A stretch of DNA of 7,301 nucleotides from Nitrospirota bacterium (GTDB lineage Bacteria; Nitrospirota_A; Leptospirillia; Leptospirillales; Leptospirillaceae), in contig JAJYPO010000110.1 in assembly GCA_021795275.1 (NCBI GenBank), positions 1 to 7,301 on the forward strand, read 5' to 3'. The notes below the pieces were generated by a model, which saw only the letters and a list, made by a program, of their open reading frames with translations, had not been told where the DNA came from and made no database searches. A program made the translations under genes and the position numbers. The stretch's first letter is position 1; each line of letters begins with the position of its first letter. Below, piece by piece: positions 1-5,546 of this stretch.

Positions 1-57
1 ATCCCGACTCTTCCCTCTCCGCGTCCGGACTTCCGGGAGGAACAGCTCCGACTCCGG

Positions 58-666
58 CTAGAAGCCGAAGGAGGCAGGACGGACCTTGCCACTCGCCGTT
101 TGCTTGACTCTTTCGACCGCCTCCCGCAGCAGCGATTCCGCAGCGCACCAGCCCTCGCGGGCCGATTCGCTCGAAAGGATTTCGCTTTCTACATGCCGGG
201 CCAGATAGGCGCTGTACAGATCCCTCTGAACGTGTCCAACCCCGCAGGGACACTGGTGCCACCGGAGCGACAAAGGCTTTTTCAGGATCGTCCCGCATTC
301 ATGGCGGACCTGAGACAGGCGTGTCGTTCGCGTCGGGAACTCCAGAACCCGGCCACCGGCACTTTCAGCCTTGCGGCGCAGAAGGTTCATGAACAGTCCC
401 GGGGCACGATTTCCAACGCTTTTCCCGAAGCTCTTCCGGAAGGCCTTGTAGGACAGTTTTTCTGTTTTGATGGTGGTCCCGTGCCCAATGACGCGGTGCA
501 CGAGTTTTCCGTGCTCCGTTTTTCGATACGCCGCTTTCCGGCGTTCGAGATCCGACACTTTCCCCCGAAGTCTCAGATGCCCCCGGGTAAAGCCCCATTC
601 CCGCGAGCCTCGCTTGACCGCGACTGTCCTTCCGGTCGAACCGGGGAGCGAGGCATTCCGCGGCAT
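58..666 (-). pseudogene. C-terminal remnant of a TnpB / IS200-IS605 OrfB-type transposase-nuclease
   Basis: The 202-residue frame carries the C-terminal half of a TnpB-like RuvC nuclease. Residues 31-60 match the charged helix before the second RuvC motif. IKTEKLS has the likely catalytic Glu69. An arginine-rich helix (80-105) precedes TRTTRLSQ and a zinc ribbon (121-141), and VQRDLYSAYLA supplies the third RuvC acid, Asp149. The natural C-terminus (RPASFGF) appears present. The N-terminal domain and the first catalytic Asp are missing: the frame is open only to about 744, and I find no matching N-terminal segment in other frames to the right. The ribbon should begin CxxC, but reads R121-H-E-C124, with codon CGC where TGC is expected; Cys139 and Cys141 remain. 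I infer an inactive, 5'-truncated relic. No TnpA or clear transposon end is visible. Family assignment is confident, inactivity fairly so. Confidence 0.8.
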
Positions 667-1046
667 GATCCTCTCTGGTCCGCCACTGTCCTTGCTCCTA
701 AAATTTGTCGTGCACCCCGGCCTTTTCCCGACATGTTCCGTTTCTCAACGGCAGGAACTCATGTAAAATGGACGGGTCCGTGTCGCAAAAACCTTTTGAG
801 CTCCTTCATGCCCTATACCCATCCTCCCGGTCCCTCCCCTGAACCAGACAGAGAGGAACCGAGAGGTGCTGGATGGGCCGATCCACCGGCACCGCGTGTT
901 CCACGAATCCCGCCGTCAACGGGAAGCAATCGGCAAAGAACCCGTCACCTGTTTCCCGGAGTGAATCCGGGAGGACCCCCCCTCCGGAGCCTCGATCCCG
1001 GCCCGGAGGAGACGGGCAACCCAGGTCCAGACACGAAAGGAGCGTC
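667..1046. other. 380-base stretch without a supported gene
   Basis: Several frames stay open here on both strands, but their translations are rich in Pro, Arg and Gly, show no motif and look like GC-rich shadows. Positions 667-744 continue the open frame of the transposase remnant without recognisable extra domain. Positions 745-860 are more AT-rich and hold no promoter with good spacing that I would defend. Positions 865-1010 contain a run of inverted repeats, described separately. The last bases hold the ribosome binding site of the ferredoxin gene. The promoter of that gene must lie in this stretch or inside the remnant. Confidence 0.5.
865..1010 (+). promoter_or_regulatory. Hairpin-rich leader upstream of the ferredoxin gene
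   Basis: Four successive inverted repeats can be drawn by eye. The first pairs GGTGC+TGGAT (865-874) with ATCCA and GCACC (881-885, 889-893) across a 3-base bulge. The second pairs TCCCG (908-912) with CGGGA (920-924). The third is a perfect 7-bp stem with a 5-base loop, TCCCGGA (954-960) with TCCGGGA (966-972). The fourth pairs CCTCCGG (982-988) with CCGGAGG (1004-1010). The last ends 36 bases before the ATG. They may fold as a structured 5' untranslated region, or be chance in GC-rich DNA. No known riboswitch core is recognised. Confidence 0.25.
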
Positions 1047-1382
1047 ATGAGCCGCTACCGCTACCATCTTTTCCTCTGCACCAACGAACGTCCGGCCGAC
1101 CATCCCCGGGGATCCTGCCTCTCGAGGGGGGCGCTTCCCCTGCTCGAAGCCGTCAAGGAGGAAGCCTCGCGGGCGGGGGTCCCCGGCCCCTTCAGGGCCA
1201 ACCGCTCCGGCTGTCTCGACGCCTGCGAGGACGGGCCGGTCCTGGCGGTCTACCCCGACGGCATCTATTACCGGGTGACAAACAGGGAGGAGATTGCGCG
1301 CGTCATGAGGGAACACCTGGTCGAAGGGCGCGTCGTGACGGAGCTTCAGATTCCCAATGCCCGCCCCGCCAAGCCCTCCTGA
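1047..1382 (+). CDS. Thioredoxin-like [2Fe-2S] ferredoxin
   Basis: This encodes a 111-residue cytoplasmic protein of the thioredoxin-fold [2Fe-2S] ferredoxin family, a one-electron carrier related to the small subunits of NADH dehydrogenases and hydrogenases. The four expected cluster cysteines are visible: Cys11 (HLFLCTN), Cys24 (GSC), then Cys56 and Cys60 in SGCLDACEDGP, i.e. C-x12-C-x31-C-x3-C. YPDGIYY and the following helix (REEIARVMREHL) fit the end of the fold. There is no signal peptide. The ATG is chosen over longer in-frame starts because AAAGGAG (1036-1042) lies 4 bases upstream and the domain starts immediately; the upstream extension is low-complexity. Redox partner is unknown. 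The gene is monocistronic here and convergent with the cytochrome gene, with 9 bases between stop codons and no room for an ordinary terminator. Confidence 0.9.
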   Translation: MSRYRYHLFLCTNERPADHPRGSCLSRGALPLLEAVKEEASRAGVPGPFRANRSGCLDACEDGPVLAVYPDGIYYRVTNREEIARVMREHLVEGRVVTELQIPNARPAKPS

Positions 1383-1391
1383 AGGGAGCCG

Positions 1392-1742
1392 TTACCGCCG
1401 AAAGCTCCGAATGTAGGAAAGAACATCTTCGATGCTGGCGGGAGAAAGCGTGTCGGACCAGCCGGGCATGGATCCCAGACCGTTCTGGACCACGTGGAAG
1501 AGAAAGGAGTCTGTCCGGTTGTCCCAGAAAGCCGGATCGGTGAAGTCCGGCGTCGGGGAGGACAGGTGTCGAGCCCCGGGCCCCTTCCCGTCCCCCCGGA
1601 CGCCATGGCAGGAGAGGCAATGGGCCTCATAGATCTTTTTTCCCTCTCCGCCGTCGGCCATGGCCCCCGGAGCCAGCCCCCCGCCGGCCATCAGAATGAC
1701 AAGCAGCGATCCGGACAGGACCTTTATTTTCTTACCTTTCAC
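1392..1742 (-). CDS. Periplasmic monohaem class I cytochrome c
   Basis: This encodes a 116-residue exported electron carrier. Residues 1-29 form a signal peptide: MKGKKIK, a hydrophobic stretch 8-24, and a likely cleavage after AMA29. The single haem-binding motif is CLSCH at 42-46, followed by GVRGDGKGPGA, typical of small class I cytochromes. The distal ligand is probably Met92 in GSMPGW, and the C-terminal helix ends DVLSYIRSF. The mature size of about 87 residues fits one cytochrome c domain. The start is GTG: AAAGGAG (1748-1754) lies 5 bases upstream, and the GTG overlaps the stop of the upstream gene as GTGA. That implies translational coupling, so it is probably co-expressed with the pseudo-M48/TPR protein. 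No terminal oxidase or reductase partner is in the window; its donor and acceptor are unknown. Confidence 0.92.
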   Translation of the reverse strand: MKGKKIKVLSGSLLVILMAGGGLAPGAMADGGEGKKIYEAHCLSCHGVRGDGKGPGARHLSSPTPDFTDPAFWDNRTDSFLFHVVQNGLGSMPGWSDTLSPASIEDVLSYIRSFRR

Positions 1743-3556
1743 TTCGACTCCTTTCCGTTTGTCGACTGTCGTTCTTTGGACTCGCCCGTCCCCGTCGAAG
1801 AAGGGATTTTCCCCGGGTGGGGGATCCCCCCGGGGGTGTCCGGCCTGGCACTGAGGGCGATGAAGCGGTCCAGGACCCTTCCGACCCGCTGCACCACCCA
1901 CTGATGGTGGATGGTCCGGTACCGGAGATAGGCGATCCGGGCGTAGGGAACAACCTCCACGGGATCGTCCTCCGGATTTTTCACCGGCGTCTGCCCGATC
2001 GGCCGTCCCGGATAGACCGGAAGCTTCTTGCGGATTTTTCCGTAGAACTCCGCGATCCGGACCACTCCGCCCCGCAATGCCAGCCGGTAGTTTCTCTTCC
2101 GGTAGTCCCAGATCAGATACTGGTGCGTTCTGACGGGAGCGGAAGCGGGAAGCCCCACCAGGCGCCGCACGCCCTCTGCGCGCATTCCGGGAAGCAGGGG
2201 CGCCGGCAGAATCTGGCCGAGGAAGGAAGGCATGGGACGGATTCGCCTTTCCCCGACGCTCTCCCCCCACAGGGTCCTGGCAAACTCCCATCCAGGGAGG
2301 TTCCGGACAATTTCGAAGCCAGTCGGACGAAGAGGCTCTCCCATCCGCGACAGCACACTCTGGTCATAGACAAGCCGGGGATCGAATCCCGCCTGCCCTG
2401 CGGCGTCGTTCCACCGGCGGAGCCCCTGCATCCTGTGGTCCCGCATCCAGAGGGCGAGAGCGAAATCCGCCTCATACCAGGGAGAGGTCGGATTCAGGTG
2501 GGCGGCTCTTCCGAAAAATCGGAGGGACGTCCGAAGATGCCCCTCCATCAACGCGATCCGGCCAAGGCCGTTCCAGGCGGGAGAAAAGGAGGGACTGTCC
2601 CGCAGGATCCCCGACCAGATGGTCTCCGCAAATTCCCGTTCCCATCGCCTCCTCCGCCCTTCCCGGGGAGGCGGAGGCGTCGCCGAAGGAAGGGAATCGA
2701 CCGAGAAGAGAAAGGTCTCCCGGGCCACCCGGACCCCCCGGAAATAGTTCCGGTAGTAGGCCAGGCCCAGCCAGAAACGCCCCTCGATCGAGCGGGGATC
2801 GCTGTCGACAAACCGGGTGAGAAAGGGGATGGAGGCGGCCGACCGACCCGAAAGGAGGAGGGAGGCTCCGTCCTCGAGCTCCGCCGCATCGACCTCGATC
2901 TGAGGCTTCGCGCGGGTGAGATAGTCGATGGTCTGATTCCAGCCCGTCCCGCTCCGGATGCTGTCAAGAACCCGCACCGCCTCGATCGCCCCGGCATAGT
3001 GGTAGCCGGCCCGGAGAAGAATCAGTGCGGCGTGGCGGGCTTCACGGTTCCGCTGGAGAAGGAGGTCCGGCCCGACCCGGGAGACCCTTCTTTCCCTCTT
3101 CATCAGAAGATCGTGACGGGACAGGAGAAGGGCCACCAGACCCGCCATCGTGTCGGTATTCCTGATGAGCCCGGAGAAGACGAGACCCCGGGTGAGAACC
3201 ACCGTTTCTCCGCCAAGATAGAATCCCGCCGGCTTCGCGGCGTCGATCAGAACGATCTGGGGAGGAAATTCCGGATGGAGAAGGAAGGGGGTGAGGGAGC
3301 GGGAGATCCGGCCCATGGCCAAAGAGAGGGAGTGGTTTTTGACCGTCCCGTAGTGGAGTTCGATCTCGGTCGTCACCCGGGAGAGGTCTTCCCGCTCGTT
3401 TTCCACCCGATCGATCACGGAAAGGGACGTCAGATCGGAAAAAGACGGAGTTCCCCCCGCCCCCATGAGAGAAGAGGAACCGGCGGCGGACGAGAGCGAA
3501 GGGAGGAGCCCCAGGAGGAGCCCCAGAAAAGCTCCCGCGATCCGAAACGTCTTCAA
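1739..3556 (-). CDS. Exported TPR protein with a degenerate M48 (BepA-like) peptidase domain
   Basis: This encodes a 605-residue predicted periplasmic protein. Residues 1-25 form a signal peptide (LKTFR, hydrophobic core 6-18, SLSSAA) with no lipobox Cys. Residues 45-200 resemble the M48 fold of BepA-type proteases: PPQIVLID, then AGFYLGGETVVLTRGLVFS (110-128) aligns with the family's NAFAxxGGxxxLxxxLL, and AGYHYAGAIEAV (183-194) with its AGYDPxAA helix. The zinc motif HExxH, expected near 143-148, reads LLLSRH, and no His-Glu pair exists anywhere, so proteolysis is unlikely. TPR-like helices follow (about 232-285 and 306-372), separated by a PPPP/RRRR linker. Residues 456-505 resemble the small OmlA/SmpA-type fold. 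I infer a non-enzymatic envelope assembly or scaffold protein. The start is TTG: GAGAGGGG lies 5 bases upstream and the signal peptide begins there. It lies 23 bases after hldD and overlaps the cytochrome start. Confidence 0.7.
   Translation of the reverse strand: MKTFRIAGAFLGLLLGLLPSLSSAAGSSSLMGAGGTPSFSDLTSLSVIDRVENEREDLSRVTTEIELHYGTVKNHSLSLAMGRISRSLTPFLLHPEFPPQIVLIDAAKPAGFYLGGETVVLTRGLVFSGLIRNTDTMAGLVALLLSRHDLLMKRERRVSRVGPDLLLQRNREARHAALILLRAGYHYAGAIEAVRVLDSIRSGTGWNQTIDYLTRAKPQIEVDAAELEDGASLLLSGRSAASIPFLTRFVDSDPRSIEGRFWLGLAYYRNYFRGVRVARETFLFSVDSLPSATPPPPREGRRRRWEREFAETIWSGILRDSPSFSPAWNGLGRIALMEGHLRTSLRFFGRAAHLNPTSPWYEADFALALWMRDHRMQGLRRWNDAAGQAGFDPRLVYDQSVLSRMGEPLRPTGFEIVRNLPGWEFARTLWGESVGERRIRPMPSFLGQILPAPLLPGMRAEGVRRLVGLPASAPVRTHQYLIWDYRKRNYRLALRGGVVRIAEFYGKIRKKLPVYPGRPIGQTPVKNPEDDPVEVVPYARIAYLRYRTIHHQWVVQRVGRVLDRFIALSARPDTPGGIPHPGKIPSSTGTGESKERQSTNGKESK
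1748..1754 (-). promoter_or_regulatory. Ribosome binding site fixing the GTG start of the cytochrome gene
   Basis: AAAGGAG on the minus strand lies 5 bases from the GTG at 1742-1740, inside the last codons of the upstream gene. Together with the GTGA stop-start overlap it selects this start and makes the 29-residue signal peptide complete. Confidence 0.75.
1811..1835. repeat. GC-rich palindrome near the 3' end of the pseudo-M48/TPR gene
   Basis: A perfect 12-base dyad, GGGGGATCCCCC (1819-1830), is flanked by CCCC (1811-1814) and GGGG (1832-1835), giving a longer stem with bulges. It falls in the Pro/Gly-rich tail of the upstream gene, about 70 bases before the cytochrome start. It could be simple coding bias or an RNA hairpin affecting the downstream gene. 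Confidence 0.35.
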
Positions 3557-3579
3557 GCGTGCCCCTCTCGCACCCGGAG

Positions 3580-4500
3580 CTATCGTCCCGGATGCTCCAG
3601 GTAGTCGAGATAGTCGCGAATGCCATCGGGAACCGGATAGCGCGGCGTGTATCCCAGGACCTCCCGGGCCTGATCGATGGAGGCGCAGGTGTGCTCCTGG
3701 TAAAAATCGTAGGGGTTGTCGAAGTACTCCGTCTTCAGATCGAGTCCCAGGGCGGTCCGGATGGTGTCGATGAGGGTGTTGAAGGAGGTTTCGGAGCCGG
3801 AGCCGATGTTGAAGCTCCCGGAGGCGCGGGCCGAGAGGGCGAGGATGTTCGCCTCCACCACATCCCTGACGTAGACGAAGTCGCGGCCCTGCTCCCCCCA
3901 CTTGAAGACCCTTGGCGCCTTCCCCGCCTTCATCTGGCGATAGAGCTGGTAGATCATCGAGGCCGCCGGCCCCTTGAACTGCTCCCCGGGACCGAAGACA
4001 TTGAAATACCGGAGTCCGACGATCGTCCGGGAAAATCCGATGGCGGCCTTCCGGGCGACGTTGTCCAGGACGGACTTGGAAAATCCGTAGACGTTCAGGG
4101 GAGCGGGAGACTGGTCCTCGGACTGGGGGCTGGGATTCGCCCCGTACACCCCGGCCGATGAGGCGTAGACCACCGGAATCTGGTAGCGGAGGGCATATTC
4201 GATCACCCGGTGGAAGCCCTCCACGTTGCGGTGCATCATCAGCCGCTGGTCCATGACGGTGGTGTCGGTGATCGAGGCCTGATGGAAGATGGCGTCGAAA
4301 GGGGGCTTGCGGTCGAAGGTTGCGACGAGATCCATCCCGGAGAGGTCCTCCGCGAAGAAATCCCCCCGGAAGCCGATCAGGTTCTTGAAATGGCCCGACG
4401 AGAGATCGTCGACCACCGTCACGTCATGCCGGTCCTTTTCGAGACGGAGAACCAGATTCGACCCGATAAAGCCCGCCCCGCCCGTCACCAGATACCGCAT
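3580..4500 (-). CDS. hldD: ADP-L-glycero-D-manno-heptose 6-epimerase
   Basis: This encodes a 306-residue cytoplasmic extended short-chain dehydrogenase. It is predicted to convert ADP-D-glycero-D-manno-heptose to the L-glycero form, the last step of ADP-heptose supply for LPS inner core. The nucleotide site is GGAGFIG (7-13) after a beta strand starting at the first residue. Active-site elements are ASSAGVYG (113-120) and Tyr138-x3-Lys142 in VYGFSK. IFHQASITDTT, RYFNVFGPGEQFKG with Lys176, and RDFVYVRDVV are typical of HldD. Lys176 aligns with the second catalytic base (Lys178) of the E. coli enzyme, which argues for HldD over GalE-type epimerases. The second of two in-frame ATGs is used because AAAGGGGGG lies just upstream and the Rossmann fold starts there. 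It is probably the first gene of an operon with the two genes to its left and is divergent from the reductase gene. Confidence 0.87.
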   Translation of the reverse strand: MRYLVTGGAGFIGSNLVLRLEKDRHDVTVVDDLSSGHFKNLIGFRGDFFAEDLSGMDLVATFDRKPPFDAIFHQASITDTTVMDQRLMMHRNVEGFHRVIEYALRYQIPVVYASSAGVYGANPSPQSEDQSPAPLNVYGFSKSVLDNVARKAAIGFSRTIVGLRYFNVFGPGEQFKGPAASMIYQLYRQMKAGKAPRVFKWGEQGRDFVYVRDVVEANILALSARASGSFNIGSGSETSFNTLIDTIRTALGLDLKTEYFDNPYDFYQEHTCASIDQAREVLGYTPRYPVPDGIRDYLDYLEHPGR

Positions 4501-4515
4501 TCCGCCCCCCTTTCG

Positions 4516-4541
4516 CCGGCCTGTGCCCGACACCGGCCTGT
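4516..4541. repeat. 9-bp direct repeat in the divergent intergenic region
   Basis: CCGGCCTGT occurs at 4516-4524 and again at 4533-4541, a 17-base period, between the divergent epimerase and reductase genes. It could be a paired binding site for a regulator, but GC-rich sequence makes chance possible. Confidence 0.3.
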
Positions 4542-4575
4542 CGCCTCTACCGGCGGATATGGTAAGATCCCTTCT

Positions 4576-4607
4576 CCGGTCCCCCTCCGGGGCCGGACAT
4601 GTTTTTT
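4576..4607 (+). promoter_or_regulatory. Hairpin plus T-tract (terminator-like or attenuator-like) in the reductase leader
   Basis: CCGG (4576-4579) plus CCCC (4581-4584) pair with GGGG (4589-4592) plus CCGG (4593-4596), giving an 8-bp stem with one bulged T and a CTCC loop. Five bases later comes a run of six T (4602-4607). This resembles an intrinsic terminator on the plus strand, although no plus-strand gene lies just upstream. If transcription starts near a weak -10-like TAAGAT (4563-4568), it would sit in the leader of the reductase gene. The unpaired ACATG before the T-run weakens the terminator reading. Confidence 0.3.
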
Positions 4608-4628
4608 CCCATTATGGCAGATCCAGCG

Positions 4629-4634
4629 AAAGGA
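4629..4634 (+). promoter_or_regulatory. Ribosome binding site supporting the GTG start of the reductase gene
   Basis: AAAGGA lies 9 bases before GTG 4644. The alternative ATGs at 4599 and 4614 have no purine-rich site, and the first follows a hairpin directly. This favours GTG 4644, though the long spacing leaves doubt. Confidence 0.5.
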
Positions 4635-4643
4635 CCCAAGCCC

Positions 4644-5546
4644 GTGCCCTCTCCCCTCAGGATCGGACTGATCGGAACCCGCGGCCAGCTCGGGCAGGAG
4701 CTGGCCCGGCGGTTCTCCGAGGCCGACCTCTCCCCCGGGATCGAGCTCCATGCCCTCGATCGCCCCTCCTTCGACATCACCGACCCGGCCTCCCTGGCGG
4801 GACTTGCCGGATCCGGGTTCGACGTCGTCGTCAACACGAGCGCCTACAATGCCGTCGACGCGGCCGAGACCGCCGTCCGGGAATGCTTCGAGCTGAACGC
4901 CTTCGCCCCCCTCTTCCTCGCCCGGGCCTGCCGGGAAGCCGGTGCGGCCCTGGTTCATGTCTCGACCGATTATGTCATGAGCGGTGGCGTCCACGAAGAA
5001 GAGCAGATCCCCTACCCCGAGGAGGCGCCGACCCGGCCCCTCTCGGTCTACGGACTCTCGAAGGCCACGGGGGAACGGCTGGTCATGGAGAACTGGGATC
5101 GCTCCTGGATCGTGCGCACCTGCGGCCTCTACGGCGGATCCGGATCGGGTCAGAAAGGCGGAAACTTCGTCACGACGATGATCCGGCTGGCCCGGGAGGG
5201 AAGGCCCCTCCGGGTGGTCTCCGACCAGAGGGTGGGACCCACCGCCGCCCAGGACCTCGCCCGGGGGATCGCCCGGCTGGTGACCGGATCCTTCCCCTTC
5301 GGTCTTTGGCACCTCACCAACGGGGGGCATGCGAGCTGGTACGAATTCGCGCAAAAAATCTTTGAGCTGACGGGGCTCTCTCCCGAACTGACGCCGATCC
5401 CCCTGGCCTCCTACCGTCCGGCGGCCCCCCGCTCTCCCTTCTCCGTCCTCTCGAACGAAAAGGCGCACCGGGCCGGGATCGTCCTCCCCCCCTGGGAAAG
5501 CGCCCTGGAGGACTTCCTCGGGCAAAACGGTCTCATCCCTTCCTGA
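4644..5546 (+). CDS. rfbD: dTDP-4-dehydrorhamnose reductase (RmlD/RfbD family)
   Basis: This encodes a 300-residue cytoplasmic short-chain dehydrogenase of the RmlD family, which reduces dTDP-4-dehydro-L-rhamnose to dTDP-L-rhamnose for surface polysaccharide. Visible are GTRGQLG (11-17) for NAD(P)H, DITDPASL, VVVNTSAYNAVDAAE, the STDYV motif (107-111), the catalytic Tyr136-x3-Lys140 in YGLSK followed by ATGE, NFVTTMI, and DQRVGPT (194-200), where the family usually has DQxGxPT. After STDYV the usual FDG is MSG. The GTG start is chosen for its ribosome site and because codons 4599-4643 have about 50% G/C at third positions, unlike the strongly GC-biased gene body; ATG at 4599 or 4614 remains possible. 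The rmlA, rmlB and rmlC partners are not in the window, so the exact sugar substrate is inferred. Its end overlaps the convergent otsB by 14 bases. Confidence 0.83.
   Translation: MPSPLRIGLIGTRGQLGQELARRFSEADLSPGIELHALDRPSFDITDPASLAGLAGSGFDVVVNTSAYNAVDAAETAVRECFELNAFAPLFLARACREAGAALVHVSTDYVMSGGVHEEEQIPYPEEAPTRPLSVYGLSKATGERLVMENWDRSWIVRTCGLYGGSGSGQKGGNFVTTMIRLAREGRPLRVVSDQRVGPTAAQDLARGIARLVTGSFPFGLWHLTNGGHASWYEFAQKIFELTGLSPELTPIPLASYRPAAPRSPFSVLSNEKAHRAGIVLPPWESALEDFLGQNGLIPS

Noticed and set aside
794..819. TTGAGC (796-801) and TATACC (814-819) as a promoter for the ferredoxin gene
   Set aside because: The spacer is 12 bases, too short for a sigma-70 promoter, and no extended -10 is present.
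865..1020. Possible cobalamin riboswitch before the ferredoxin gene (GGTGC, GGGAA, CCTGT and a GGAGAC-like 3' piece appear in order)
   Set aside because: The conserved core blocks do not match closely, the distance between first and last pieces is too short, and the internal GCCACTG-type element is missing.
100..1050. A 316-codon plus-strand frame over the transposase remnant and the ferredoxin leader
   Set aside because: No recognisable motif, composition of a shadow frame, and the minus strand clearly encodes TnpB zinc-ribbon and RuvC segments.
1383..1391. A shared bidirectional terminator between the ferredoxin and cytochrome genes
   Set aside because: Only 9 bases separate the stop codons and no stem with a T-run can be formed there.
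1817..3604. A 595-codon open frame on the plus strand, opposite the pseudo-M48/TPR gene
   Set aside because: Its translation is Pro/Arg/Gly/Glu-rich with no domain, while the minus strand has a signal peptide, M48-like and TPR-like segments and an operon context. Long antisense frames are expected in GC-rich coding DNA.
4289..5365. A 358-codon plus-strand frame across the hldD 5' part and the reductase gene
   Set aside because: It overlaps recognised genes in other frames, is Arg/Pro-rich and shows no family motif.
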